A DNA stretch of 64,000 bases from Cherax quadricarinatus (taxonomy: Eukaryota; Arthropoda; Malacostraca; Decapoda; Parastacidae): the NCBI RefSeq assembly GCF_038502225.1, contig NC_091391.1, positions 6,997,420 through 7,061,419 on the forward strand, written 5' to 3'. The notes beneath the pieces are model-generated. The model had not been told where the DNA came from, made no database searches, and saw only the letters and a program-made list of their open reading frames with translations. Below, in pieces: positions 41,513-52,594 of this stretch. How positions within the stretch are numbered: the first letter of the stretch is position 1; each line of letters starts with the position of its first letter. The position numbers were made by a program, and so were the translations under genes.

Positions 41513-44390
41513 CCTGTGTCTGGCTTCTGACACAAGCATGCCACAATTTATGCTTAATGAGTTGAGAGCATTTATGGATGACAGAGAATCAGTTACAATT
41601 AAACTGTCAATCTTTGATACATAGATGCATTTCAGTGCAAGGAGTATGGCAAACAGTTCTGTCTGAAGGGTAGAGGCCCAATTATTGATGCGTGCTCCAG
41701 TTTCTTTAAGAGAGCCATCACTCTGTACGACAACAGCAGCACTACCAGCTGCACCAGTGTACGACAACAGCAGCACTACCAGCTGCACCAGTGGATTGGT
41801 GAACAGAACCATCAGCGTAAATAATTTGCGAGAGTGTGTGCTGTGTGACTAAGTTATCAATACAGCTTAAGGCCTCATGTTTGGCTTCAAGGCGAAGTTT
41901 TGGTTGTGATTTAAGAAGTAGTTTGGGGGGAAATGGAGGAATGGTAGTTTGGAATGGGGTAATATTCCATGGAGCGGAGAAGTGCTGCTGTTGCCTTACT
42001 TGACATAGATCATGTATCTGATTCATGCGGAGGTCGGTTCCAGTTTTTTCGATCCATCTGGAGGAGTGTTCACCAGTGCTGAGGAAAGTTTGGAGGGCTT
42101 CTGTGCAGGGGTTTGAATGAGCTTGCCTGAGCATATTAACCCCAATTAGGATATTTCTTTCAATAACACGATCTCTGATGCTTGGAATATCAAGTTCTTT
42201 TTGCATATTTAAAATTTTGGCAGTACGAGGGCTTCCTAAAATGATCCTCATTGCTTCGTTCTGCAGTTTTTCCAGCCCTCCAAGCTTCCAGTCAGACACA
42301 AGAGCAAGTAGTGGCGCAGCATAATCAACCAATGATCTAATATAAGCAAGATACATCATTTTCACAATTTTAACATTAGCACCATACCTGGGGTGAAGCC
42401 CTGCCACAACTCTAAGTGCTCTTAGTCGTTCTTTGTATTGGCGACAAAGTCTTGTTACAACAGGTCCAAGTAGTGGAACCTCAAAGCCTAGATACCTGTA
42501 TCTGCTTACATATTCTAGAAGAGACCCATCATGCAATTGGATCTGACGAACTGTGCCTCTCTGTCGAGGAGGACGCCTATTGAGTATCTTTGTTTTATCA
42601 GTAGAGATTATCAACCCCAGGTCCTGACACGAGGCTAGTACATGATTAAGAATGTTTTGGGTGTTGGAGAATCCGGTGGTGTGAATCATTATGTCATCAG
42701 CAAAACTAACCATATAATGATGAGGCTGGCTAGGCATGGCATTAAGTAAGGCATTAATCAAAATGTTGAAAAGGGTGGGACTAAGCACACCTCCCTGTGG
42801 GGTTCCTAATTCAAAGTCTTTAGTTTCACTTCTATGTCCCTGGAACAACACAGACGATTTTCTGTTGGACAGGTAGCCTTTAATCCAGCGGAGAAGCCAT
42901 CCTCCAACATCCATTCTGACAAGTTCACTAATGATTACATGTCGGTTGGCTACATCGAAAGCGGATTTAAGGTCAAGGAAGGTAGTGTATGAGCTGTCAG
43001 TGTGCAGGGTGAGAAAGGTGGTAATGCAATGATGCACACTCCTTTCATGCATGAAACCATGTAACCGGGGAGACAAAAATTGTTTGATTCTGTACATGAG
43101 ACGATTAAGAATCATTCTCTCAAATGTTTTACACAAGCAGCTAGTAAGAGATATTGGGCGAAATGCATTTTGTTGATTGGGCTTAGGAATTGGAATGATG
43201 AGGCTGTTGGTCCAAGATTGAGGGAGCTCCCCAGTGACATAGCTCATGTTATATAATTAAAATAATGGATTACCTGGTACTCGACACAGCAATCTGAGTA
43301 TGTTGTAAGTAATACCATCCTCACCAGGCGACGTGGAGTTGCCCTTAGTTAGTGCTGCATCAAGTTCATAATTAGTGAAAGGAATGTTGCAATCATCTGC
43401 CTTGCTGAGCATAAAGCAAACAAGTCTCTCCCTTGCATCATACTTGTCCATTAATTGTGCCTGTGTGGTACTGGGAAGATTGTCATAGCTAGATGTAGCA
43501 GCCCAAGCACTAACTCATTCGCCCTATGCAAGGGATGAGGGTGCGCGATCTGCCCAGTTCTGTTACCCTTAATTCTATTTATGTCCCTCCAAGCCCGGCT
43601 AAGTGGGGTGTGAGCATTAAGACCGTTGACAAATTTTTCCCAGTCTGCCGCAGCTCTATCATACGCTCTCTGGCAGCAGCAAGGGCAGTTTGGAAGAGCC
43701 TCAGCATTCCAGGGGTACGATGTTTTCTATAGGCTAGGCCTAGTCTGCGAGCAGTGCGTTTCAGTGTACGAAGTTTAGAATCATTGTAATAAGTATGGTT
43801 TTTGAAGGAGGTACGATTATTATGGAAGTTTGTTGGGTTTAGAGTACCAAGAGGTTGCAGTGGCGGCTCTAAGTAGTTCTGAATACTGCTCACAAGGTCA
43901 TTGTTAAAGGTCTCTACAGAGGAACACTCACAGGAATTATACCAGTCAGTCACATGTGCAACAAAGTCATCATGCTGATCAGTGGGAACATTAAAACGTT
44001 TCCGTTTGAATATCCCACCAGGAAGGATAGTATTACAAATATCTAGTGAGGTTAGCCTTGGGAAATGATCAGACGCTATATCTGTTACAATGGAGGACTC
44101 ACAGCTGGCAGAAGTAATGTTGAAGCCCAGGCACAGATCAAGGACGCCTCCATAGATATGTGTGGGTTCAAGGTCACCCACAATTTGCACATTACCATGA
44201 CTGTTTAAGAGTGACAACAGTTGATTGCCATTACGATTACCAAACTGTGAGTTTCCAATGCTTTTGTGTCTTGCATTATGGTAGCAGTGACCATCCAAGA
44301 CCATGTGGTAGTGGTCCAGAAGTTGTGAGAGGCAGCAGTGACCATCCAAGACCATGTGGTAGTGGTCCAGAAGTTGTGAGAGGCAGCAGT
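41513..44390 (-). pseudogene. I-type LINE (family D): endonuclease-RT-RNase H, broken
   Basis: Minus strand, in order. 44355-43579: end of an AP-endonuclease (GGVLDLCLGF, TDIASDHFP) and linker. 43451-43257: pre-RT (STSPGEDGITYNILRLL). A single TAA at 43259-43257 separates it, in the same frame, from 43247-41742: RT with AFRPISLTSCLCKTFERMI, HGFMHERSVHHC, TTFLDLKSAFDVANRHV, GTPQGGVLSPTLFNILIN, active site MVSFADDIMIH. Then RNase H split by a frameshift near 41790 (QIIYADGS; TELFAILLALK; VTDSLSSINALN). A C-terminal RNase H is diagnostic of the I group (I, Ingi, R1-related). RNase H is cut off near 41513 where the family C LINE ends tail to tail. Confidence 0.85.
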
Positions 44391-44395
44391 GACCT
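44285..44395. repeat. Tandem duplication, ~51-bp unit, two copies
   Basis: GGCAGCAGTGACCATCCAAG ACCATGTGGTAGTGGTCCAG AAGTTGTGAGA occurs twice at the 5' end of the family D element. Confidence 0.85.
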
Positions 44396-44454
44396 TTACT
44401 TTTGATATACCTTTGAAGAGTTTCGAGAGTTTCCCTACTCTCGGAGCCCGGCTA

Positions 44455-44745
44455 TGGGTCAGGTTCGTCTGGTGCTTGCCTGGTCAACCAGGCTGCTGCT
44501 GCTGGAGGCCCGCTGCCCCACATATCCATCACAGCCTGGATAATCTGGCACCTGGCGAAGATGCATGTCCAGTTTCCTCTTGAAAGCTTCAACACTTGTT
44601 CCAGCAGTGTTTCTGATATCTTCTGATAATGTGTTGAACAGTCTGGGACCCCGGAAGTTGATACAGTGTTCCCTTATTGTGCCCACAGTACCCCTGATCC
44701 TCACGGGGTTTATTTTACACTTCCTCCCATATCTCTCACTTCAGC
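44455..44745 (-). pseudogene. Family C-related LINE 3' end
   Basis: The antisense frame 44704-44459 reads RGPRLFNTLSEDIRNTAGTS, FKRKLDMHLRQVPDYPG, a diverged relative of the family C C-terminus. Confidence 0.7.
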
Positions 44746-44799
44746 ATATTGTTATGGCAGTGTGCAGATTTGGGACCAAGCCCTCGAGTACTTTCGAGG

Positions 44800-45376
44800 T
44801 GTACATTATCAGCACCTTTCAAGGCAGGTGAAATTGCTGACCTAGAAAATGTACAGAGAACTTTCACGGCGCGCATAACGGAGATAAAACACCTCAATTA
44901 CTGGGAGCGCTTGAGGTTCCTAAACCTGTATTCCCTGGAACGCAGGCGGGAGAGATACATGATTATATACACCTGGAAAATCCTAGAGGGACTAGTACCG
45001 AACTTGCACACGAAAATCACTCACTACGAAAGCAAAAGACTTGGCAGACGATGCACCATCCCCCCAATGAAAAGCAGGGGTGTCACTAGCACGTTAAGAG
45101 ACCATACAATAAGTGTCAGGGGCCCGAGACTGTTCAACTGCCTCCCAGCATACATAAGGGGGATTACCAACAGACCCCTGGCAGTCTTCAAGCTGGCACT
45201 GGACAAGCACCTAAAGTCGGTTCCTGACCAGCCGGGCTGTGGCTCGTACGTTGGTTTGCATGCAGCCAGCAGTAACAGCCTGGTTGATCAGGCTCTGATC
45301 CACCAGGAGGCCTGATCACAGTCCGGGCCGCGGGGGCGTTGACCCCCGGAACTCTCTCCAGGTAAACTCCAAGTAT
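44800..45376 (+). pseudogene. Family C LINE 3' end, second copy
   Basis: The frame 44749-45315 carries LSAPFKAGEIADLENVQRTF, LNYWERLRFLNLYSLERRRE and VFKLALDKHLKSVPDQPG. It is nearly identical to 40950-41511 but without the frameshift near 41200. The 3' end is GAACTCTCTCCAGGTAAACT. Confidence 0.8.
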
Positions 45377-45980
45377 CTCTCTTCCACTCCAGTGAGTACA
45401 TGTTCAAGACTTGCAGGCGTTCCCAGTAGTTTAGGGGCTTAACTGGCTCAGTGTGAGCCATAGACAATCTCTGTATTTGTTCCAGCTCCGATATTTCTCC
45501 TGCCCTGAACGGGGCCGTCAGCACTAAGCAATATTCTAAGTGAGGGAACACTAGTGATTTGAGGAGTGTCACCATCGGCATTATTTCTCTTGTTTTGACA
45601 GTTCTCATTAGCCACCCGGTCATCTTCCTGGCTGTTGTGATCTTTGTCTTGTTATGGTCTTTGAAAGAAAGGTCAGCTGCCCTGCTTTGTACAACTCTTG
45701 GGAATCCAAATGGATGGCGATATTGCTTCTTAAAACTCTTCCCAAGATTTTTATGATATGGGACGTTAGACCTATTGGTAAATAATTCTTTGTTGTCGCT
45801 TTATGGAGTAGGGTCATATCCATTATTTCATTAACAACCTGGTTGATCAGGCCCTGATCCACCGGGAGGGTCAAGGACTGGGCCGAGGGGGCGTCGACCC
45901 CTAGAACACCCTCCAGATAGCAGGTAACATCACACTCCGTCAAAAAAACCCTGTCATTCCTTTCTAACATCCCGCCTCGT
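45377..45980 (-). pseudogene. Family C-related LINE with internal deletion
   Basis: The minus-strand pieces YLPIGLTSHIIKILGRVLRS (RT) and MTGWLMRTVKTREIMPMVTL (thumb) are close together, so the palm with the active site is missing. A plus-strand family C tail (45835-45935) sits inside. Confidence 0.6.
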
Positions 45981-46048
45981 CCAATAGCTCCGCCCTGCTC
46001 CTCCTTCCACTTTCTCTGCGTCCTCTAGTGTACTAGCTGCCGCAAGTG

Positions 46049-46056
46049 TATATAAA
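46049..46056 (+). promoter_or_regulatory. TATA box of the secreted low-complexity protein gene
   Basis: TATATAAA in the context AAGTGTATATAAAGTAA. About 30 bases downstream is an arthropod-type initiator TCAG (46077-46080, within GCAGCTCAGCG), so transcription probably starts near 46079. Confidence 0.65.
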
Positions 46057-46078
46057 GTAACGGTGGTGAGCGCAGCTC

Positions 46079-46320
46079 AGCGAAACTCCTGCTACTGGAA
46101 CTTCCTGCGTCCCTGTTCCATAAGTGTCTCTACTGAACCATATTGATAATATTCTCTCAGCCATCTCAGTGTAAACATACACTCCCAGAAAGTGTCTTTG
46201 TTCAATATGGATTCAACAGTCATCGATGCTCGCACTCCATTATATTTTAGAATGGTAGAAATGTGCGTAGATGTGTGAATTGAAGTTGATGAGAGAAGTG
46301 ATTGAGCGAAGACAGTGATA
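46079..46320 (+). other. 5' UTR with a short upstream ORF
   Basis: About 240 bases from the predicted start site to the ATG. An upstream ATG at 46207 opens a 23-codon frame that ends at TGA 46276-46278, before the main start. It could dampen translation. Whether it is used is unknown. Confidence 0.45.
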
Positions 46321-46345
46321 ATGAGGACAGTAGTCGTCATGACAG
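46321..46345 (+). CDS. Exon 1 coding part: start of signal peptide
   Basis: ATG at 46321 (A at -3) followed by AGG ACA GTA GTC GTC ATG ACA G and a donor GTGGGT at 46346. Eight codons plus one base. Joined to exon 2 at 47234 it gives MRTVVVMTAVMGICAIAAG, a textbook signal peptide: basic n-region, hydrophobic core, small residues before a predicted cut near Ala18/Gly19. The match of phase (one base carried over) and the sudden completion of a signal peptide across an 888-bp intron is the main evidence for this exon. Confidence 0.7.
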
Positions 46346-47233
46346 GTGGGTGTACGACCTCTGTAACTACTGTGGTAGTTACAAGCACTACTAAGTATTA
46401 AATTTTTTACACTAATGTATTTAGGACTTTATGAAGGAATACCTGAATAGTGTATGCTGAGTAGTGTCGTAATAGTAAGACTAGACGTGTGTATACCTGG
46501 AGATACCTGGAGAAGGCTTCAGGGGTCAGCGCCCCCGCGGCTCGGTCTGTGACCAGGCCTCATGTGTGTTGGTACTAACAGTGGTAATAGACACAGCAAC
46601 AACTTGGGATCTTGATACAGAGAATTCTTCACTTGCCTAACCTCTAGTCATGACCTACTTCCACCTGTAGATTTGTCCACAGGTGACACCACCTACGACT
46701 GCTGTACCTCACCTGACCTCTCCTCACCTCACCGCTGTATAGCCCTTGTGGCTTAGCGCTTCTTTTTTATTATAATAATAATCCATCCTCACCTCACCGC
46801 ATATCCTATACTCTCATAAGGATTGTTGGACTGTCAAAGACTCCAGGCTGAGGGACTGATTACTTCAAACTCCTTCTGATCTTCACCATTCTTTGTATTG
46901 GACTGATGAGGCCACAGTGTGGCGAAACGTTCCCTCAGTAAAGATACCCAAGTGTAGTACATATGTCTAAGTTATCAACTTGTCGGTTCTCTGAACTGTT
47001 TATCTACTGCCCTTGTGTTTACTAACAAGAGTAATGTACACAACCCGCACTTGGACTACTAACTATACTCACACACTAACCTTCATGTGTTAGTGTGACT
47101 TGTTAATGGCCCAAGTTAGACTGAAACGTCATCTTAAGTTTCCCCTATTTTCAGGTTATTTGTGTATTGTTCCAGTCACGGTATTGTGCCTTTTTGATCT
47201 TTTAAAAGTAATGTGATGCCATTTTTACTTCAG
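46346..47233 (+). other. Intron 1 with repeat remnants
   Basis: It contains an antisense family C tail (46495-46565), a SINE tail (46735-46785, TTTATTATAATAATAAT), a dispersed inverted-repeat remnant with TATTGGACTGATGAGGCCAC (46895) related to 56213-56312, and a copy of the 6614-type repeat (47090-47190). It ends with the acceptor TTTTTACTTCAG. Confidence 0.5.
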
Positions 47234-47871
47234 CAGTGATGGGTATTTGTGCCATAGCTGCTGGAACACCAACAACCACCCTGGAACAACAGCAACAAGG
47301 TAGCCCGGGAACTAAAGAGGAGTCCCCGGTACAGCAGAGTCTTCCAAAACTACCAGTACTGGAGGAACTGGAAGCCACACGGAGTCCACGGAAGAACCAT
47401 TATCAAGAACCACGGAATTTAACGAACATTGCCTTGAGGCGTCAGGTGGAAGGCATAACAGAACAACAGAAGCGTCAGAGGCAAGTGTTGTCAGTTAATT
47501 CAGGGCAACAGAACTCTCAGTGGGGTTCTCTGTCCTTCAGTAAGTCAGTAACACGGAGACCACTGCCATCTTGGCGACCTGAAGACAAGCGACCAGTACA
47601 GCGACTGCCAAGGTTGTTGGCGCAACGGAACCAGCAGTTGCAGCAACAGCATCAACAACAGAAGGAGCAGGAGCAGCATCAACAGCAGGAGGAGCAGCAG
47701 CAGCAGCACCACCAGCAAAAGCAACAGCAACTACAGCACCAACATCAACAACAGCAGCAGCACCAACAGAAACAGCAGCAGCAGCACCAACAGTTTCGAC
47801 AGCAACAACCACGTCTGCAACATTCAAAAACAGACAACACAAGAAACGGAGCACGGTTCCATCTGGATCTA
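47234..47871 (+). CDS. Exon 2: signal-peptide end and Gln-rich region
   Basis: Bounded by the acceptor TTACTTCAG and the donor CTA/GTAAGT. It contributes residues 9-221 of the predicted protein. After the signal peptide comes a Pro/Glu-rich part (EESPVQQSLPKLPVLEELE), a basic part (TRSPRKNHYQEPRN) and, from about residue 141 to 204, a strongly Gln/His-rich stretch made of CAG/CAA/CAC codons. The only cysteine is in the signal peptide. The exon ends in phase 0, matching exon 3. Mixed CAG and CAA codons make it less like a simple microsatellite and more like a retained poly-Gln region. Confidence 0.75.
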
Positions 47872-48012
47872 GTAAGTATTTAATATCCAGTAACGTAAGA
47901 TTTACAAAGATCCAATATAAACTCCGTATATACACGTCTCAGTACAGTTTACAATACAAGTGGTTTGTCACTTTACCGGTAGAAGTGTCATCATTTGAGG
48001 TATTGCGTAGCC

Positions 48013-48110
48013 TGGAGTATACCTGGAGGGGAGTTCGGGGGTCAACGCCCCTGCGGCTCGGTCCGTGACCAGGCCGGATCAGAGCCTGATCAACCAGGCT
48101 GTTACTACTG
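48013..48110 (-). mobile_element. Family C LINE 3' tail in intron 2
   Basis: TATACCTGGAGGGGAGTTCG ... TCCGTGACCAGGCC ... GATCAACCAGGCTGTTACTA, antisense to 41410-41505. Confidence 0.75.
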
Positions 48111-48424
48111 GTCGATGAGTGTTTTAAAGAACGAAAGGAGACGTTTCACCCATTTAAGAGTTTACATGCGAAATATATAAGTTTAGTTTTGCTGGATGTT
48201 TTTCTTACCATAAGTCTAATCAGTCGACACAGATCTGTTAGACAAGATTTCTCCAGCAAGCCTCGTGGCTTACCTCTTAATATTAGGACTTTTATACAGG
48301 GCTTGCTTCAAGGGCTTATTTCTAGGTCTTGCTTCTAGGGTTTATATCTAGACTTTATTGGGCTTCTCTCGTAGAAATCGTTATCTCTGTCGTGTAAGTT
48401 AACGTCTTTATTATGCATCCCCAT

Positions 48425-50295
48425 ACCTGTCTTATGGGCGGTAGTCAGAGGATTACAGAGGTACATAATGGGCCTCTGTCGTTGCTTCCATAGAACCTGT
48501 CTTATGGGCGGTAGTCAGAGGATTACAGAGGTACATAATGGGCCTCTGTCGTTGCTTCCATAGAACCTGTCTTATGGGCGGCAGTCAGAGGATTACAGAG
48601 GTACATAATGGGTCTCTGTCGTTGCTTCCATAGAACCTGTCTTATGGGCGGTAGTCAGAGGATTACAGAGGTACATAATGGGTCTCTGTCGTTGCTTCCA
48701 TAGAACCTGTCTTATGGGCGGTAGTCAGAGGATTACAGAGGTACATAATGGGTCTCTGTCGTTGCTTCCATAGAACCTGTCTTATGGGCGGTAGTCAGAG
48801 GATTACAGAGGTACATAATGGGTCTCTGTCGTTGCTTCCATAGAACCTGTCTTATGGGCGGTAGTCAGAGAATTACAGAGGTACATAATGGGTCTCTGTC
48901 GTTGCTTCCATAGAACCTGTCTTATGGGCGGTAGTCAGAGGATTACAGAGGTACATAATGGGTCTCTGTCGTTGCTTCCATAGAACCTGTCTTATGGGCG
49001 GTAGTCAGAGGATTACAGAGGTACATAATGGGTCTCTGTCGTTGCTTCCATAGAACCTGTCTTATGGGCGGTAGTCAGAGGATTACAGAGGTACATAATG
49101 GGTCTCTGTCGTTGCTTCCATAGAACCTGTCTTATGGGCGGCAGTCAGAGGATTACAGAGGTACATAATGGGTCTCTGTCGTTGCTTCCATAGAACCTGT
49201 CTTATGGGCGGTAGTCAGAGGATTATAGAGGCACATAATGGGTCTCTGTCGTTGCTTCCATAGAACCCGTCTTGTGGGAGGTAGTCAGAGGACTACGGAG
49301 GTACATAATGGGTCTCTGTCGTTGCTTCCATAGAACCTGTCTTATGGGCGGTAGTCAGAGGATTACAGAGGTACATAATGGGTCTCTGTCGTTGCTTCCA
49401 TAGAACCTGTCTTATGGGCGGTAGTCAGAGGATTACAGAGGTACATAATGGGTCTCTGTCGTTGCTTCCATAGAACCTGTCTTATGGGCGGTAGTCAGAG
49501 GATTACAGAGGTACATAATGGGTCTCTGTCGTTGCTTCCATAGAACCTGTCTTATGGGCGGTAGTCAGAGGATTACAGAGGTACATAATGGGTCTCTGTC
49601 GTTGCTTCCATAGAACCTGTCTTATGGGCGGTAGTCAGAGGATTACAGAGGTACATAATGGGTCTCTGTCGTTGCTTCCATAGAACCTATTTTATGGGCG
49701 GTAGTCAGAGGATTACAGAGGTACATAATGGGTCTCTGTCGTTGCTTCCATAGAACCTGTCTTATGGGCGGTAGTCAGAGGATTACAGAGGTACATAATG
49801 GGTCTCTGTCGTTGCTTCCATGGAACCTGTCTTATGGGCGGCAGTCAGAGGATTACAGAGGTACATAATGGGTCTCTGCCGTTGTTTCCATGGAACCCGT
49901 CTTATGGGCGGTAGTCATAGGATTACAGAGGTATATAATGGGTCTCTGTCGTTGCTTCCATGGAACCCGTCTTATGGGCGGTAGTCAGAGGATTACAGAG
50001 GTACATAATGGGTCTCTGTCGTTGCTTCCATAGAACCTGTCTTATGGGCGGTAGTCAGAGGATTATAGAGGCACATAATGGGTCTGTCGTTGCTTCCATA
50101 GAACCTGTCTTATGGGCGGTAGTCAGAGGATTATAGAGGCACATAATGGGTCTGTCGTTGCTTCCATAGAACCTGTCTTATGGGCGGTAGTCAGAATATT
50201 ACAGAGGTATATAATGGGGTCTCTGTCGTTGCTTCCATAGAACCCGTCTTGTGGGAGGTAGTCAGAGGACTACGGAGGTACATAATGGGTTTGTC
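48425..50295. repeat. 70-bp minisatellite, about 27 units
   Basis: Unit AACCTGTCTTATGGGCGGTA GTCAGAGGATTACAGAGGTA CATAATGGGTCTCTGTCGTT GCTTCCATAG. Central units are almost identical. The last units (after 49890) and one internal unit (49267-49320) share the same set of variants, which suggests duplication or gene conversion within the array. It is related to the dispersed repeat at 26525-26640. Confidence 0.97.
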
Positions 50296-51067
50296 GTAGC
50301 TACCATTATACATAGAGTAAGATTGTTTATATGGACGTAAAAATCTTCGAGTTGGCTATAATTGCATCACGACCCAACATGGAGGCAGGCTGGTGAAAGG
50401 TGGTCTGTTTTGTTTATCAGCCAACTGGAAAGTGCCTCATGGCTCGTGTCTTTGTCAGAGGATGACTTGTTTAGTGACTGAGCAGGTGCTGGTGTACCGG
50501 TGTTGGGGATCAGTAAGGAATCAATGGTGCACTAGTGCTAGGTATTGAAATTACTGCTGGTATACCGAGATAGTTCATTCTGAGAGATAGTAATTACCAG
50601 GCAATAGTAATTTCAGCTCTGATATAAGGAAGCCTTTGAAGCCGTCGTAGCTGAAGCCTAAGTGGAATCCTTGACGATATCTCCATTGCCCAACAGTAAC
50701 TGGAAGGAAACCTTTGAAGCTCTCGCAGCTGGTGAACCCTCAATGGAATGCTTAACGATACTGAAGTATCTCAGGCTGACAGATTTCATTACTTACGGTA
50801 TACAACCCATCCTATGCGAGGGGATTCGACATCACAGCACCTCTTCTTCCCGCAGTATAATAGGGTAGCAGCACAATGCTTCTTATAAAATGCAAAATAC
50901 TACTAATAACGATGGTCAAGAGTCAGTTTCTGACCCACTTTATCAACAAATTGGTGCGCGATCCATAGAAACAGAAATTTGGGCTAATATTCACGTGGAA
51001 CATTTGGATATCTATTGTCGACACATTTCCCCTGGTCAGCAGCCTTCTAAAGTTGAATACAGGTGAA

Positions 51068-51795
51068 TATAACCTAGCTAGGAGGTGGTTAGCCCCTCAG
51101 CCTAGCTAGAAGATGGTCAGTTCCTCAGCCTAGCTAGGAGGTGGTCACTCCTTCAGCCTAGCAAGAAGATGGTCAGTTCCTCAGCCTAGCTAGGAGGTGG
51201 TCACTCCCTCAGCCTAGCAAGAAGATGGTCAGTTCCTCAGCCTGGCCAGAAGATGGTCAGTTCAGCCTAGATAGGAGGTGGTCAGTTCCTCAGCCTAGAT
51301 AGGAGGTGGTCAGTTCCTAAGCCTAGCTAGGAGGTGGTAAGTTCCTCAGCCTAGGTAGGTGGTCAGTTCCTCAGCCTAACTAGAAGATGGTCAGTTCCTC
51401 AGCCTAGCCAGAAGATGATCAGTTCAGCCTAGATAGGAGGTGGTCAGTTCCTCAGCCTAGATAGGAGGTGGTCAGTTCCTCAGCCTAACTAGGAGGTGGT
51501 AAGTTCCTCAGCCTAGCTAGGTGGTCAGTTCCTCAGCCTAGCTAGGAGGTGGTCAGTTCCTCAGCCTAACTAGGAGGTGGTAAGTTCCTCAGCCTAGCTA
51601 GGAGGTGGTCAGTTCCTCAGCCTAGATAGGAGGTGGTCAGTTCCTCAGCCTTACTAGGAGGTGGTAAGTTCCTCAGCCTAGCTAGGTGGTCAGTTCCTCA
51701 GCCTAGCTAGGAGGTGGTAAGTTCCTCAGCCTAACTAGGAGGTGGTAAGTTCCTCAGCCTAGCTAGGAGGTGGTCAGTTCAGCCTAACTAGAAGG
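51068..51795. repeat. 28-bp minisatellite, about 26 units
   Basis: Unit GCCTAGCTAGGAGGTGGTCA GTTCCTCA with many variants (AGATAGG, AACTAGA, shortened units). Confidence 0.95.
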
Positions 51796-52480
51796 TATGC
51801 CTGGAGGGTTTTCCGGGGGTCAACGTCCCCGCGGCCCGGTCCTTGATCAGGTCTCGTGGTGAATCGGGAACTGATCAACCAGGCTGTTACTGGTGGCAGC
51901 ACGCAAACCAACGTAGGAACCACAGCCCGGCTGGTCAGGTACTGACTTAAGGTGTCTGTCCAGGGGTCTTGAAGACAGTCAGGGGTCTTGAAGCAGCCAG
52001 GGGTCTTGAAGACAGTCAGGGGTCTTGAAGCAGCCAGGGGTCTTGAAGACAGCCAGGGGTCTTGAAGCAGCCAGGGGTCTTGAAGCAGCCAGGGGTCTTG
52101 ACAGCCAGGGGTCTTGAAGATAGCCAGGGGTCTTGAAGACAACCAGTGGTCTTGAAGACATCCAGGGGTCTTGAAGACAACCAGTGGTCTTGAAGACAGC
52201 CAGGGGTCTTGAAGACAGCCAGTGGTCTTGAAGACATCCAGGGGTCTTGAAGACAACCAGTGGTCTTGAAGACAGCCAGGGGTCTTGAAGACAGCCAGGG
52301 GTCTTGGAGACAGCCAGGGGTCTTGAAAACAGCCAAGGGTTTATCGGTAATCCCCTTATGTATGCTGGGAGGCAATTGAACAGTCATGGGCCCCTGACAC
52401 TTATTGTATTGTCTCTTAGCGCACTCATGGCGCCCCGTTTTTCATTGGGGGAATGTTGCATCGCCTGGCCACTGTGGTCA
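51796..52480 (-). pseudogene. Family C LINE 3' end with an internal expansion
   Basis: Minus strand: VQLPPSIHKGITDKPLAVFK at the 5' side and the 3' UTR (TACTGACTTAAGGTGTCTGT ... ACCACAGCCCGGCTGGTCAG ... TGGAGGGTTTTCCGGGGGTC) on the other. The point where VFK would continue to LALDKHL is replaced by about 20 copies of an 18-19-bp repeat. Confidence 0.8.
51960..52345. repeat. 19-bp minisatellite grown out of LINE coding sequence
   Basis: Unit CCAGGGGTCTTGAAGACAG (18-19 bp), about 20 copies. Antisense it encodes AVFKTPG, the piece of family C protein at that position. Because 19 is not a multiple of 3, the peptide cycles every three units. Confidence 0.9.
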
Positions 52481-52594
52481 GTTTCTCAGCCTATTGTTTA
52501 CTTGAAACAACATTCTGCATTGTTTATAAGCAACTGAGAGTTTTTATAACACGTAGAGTTGAGCCTGTCAATAATATAATTGATTTTATCACAG

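Larger units (their letters stand above)
47872..52594 (+). other. Intron 2 (4.7 kb) filled by minisatellites and LINE tails
   Basis: From GTAAGT at 47872 to TTTTATCACAG at 52594. It holds the 70-bp array (48425-50295), the 28-bp array (51068-51795), an expanded family C LINE fragment (51796-52480) and a single family C tail (48013-48110). The part from 50300 to 51065 is unique apart from an imperfect duplication (CCTTTGAAGCCGTCGTAGCT / CCTTTGAAGCTCTCGCAGCT) at 50625-50770. Confidence 0.65.

Noticed and set aside
47537..47935. Minus-strand frames rich in Ala/Val or Leu opposite exon 2
   Set aside because: Antisense shadows of the CAG/CAA Gln-rich coding exon.
48425..50295. CRISPR or rRNA spacer-like repeat
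   Set aside because: A 70-bp head-to-tail minisatellite with no spacers and no rRNA sequence nearby. It lies inside an intron of the proposed gene.
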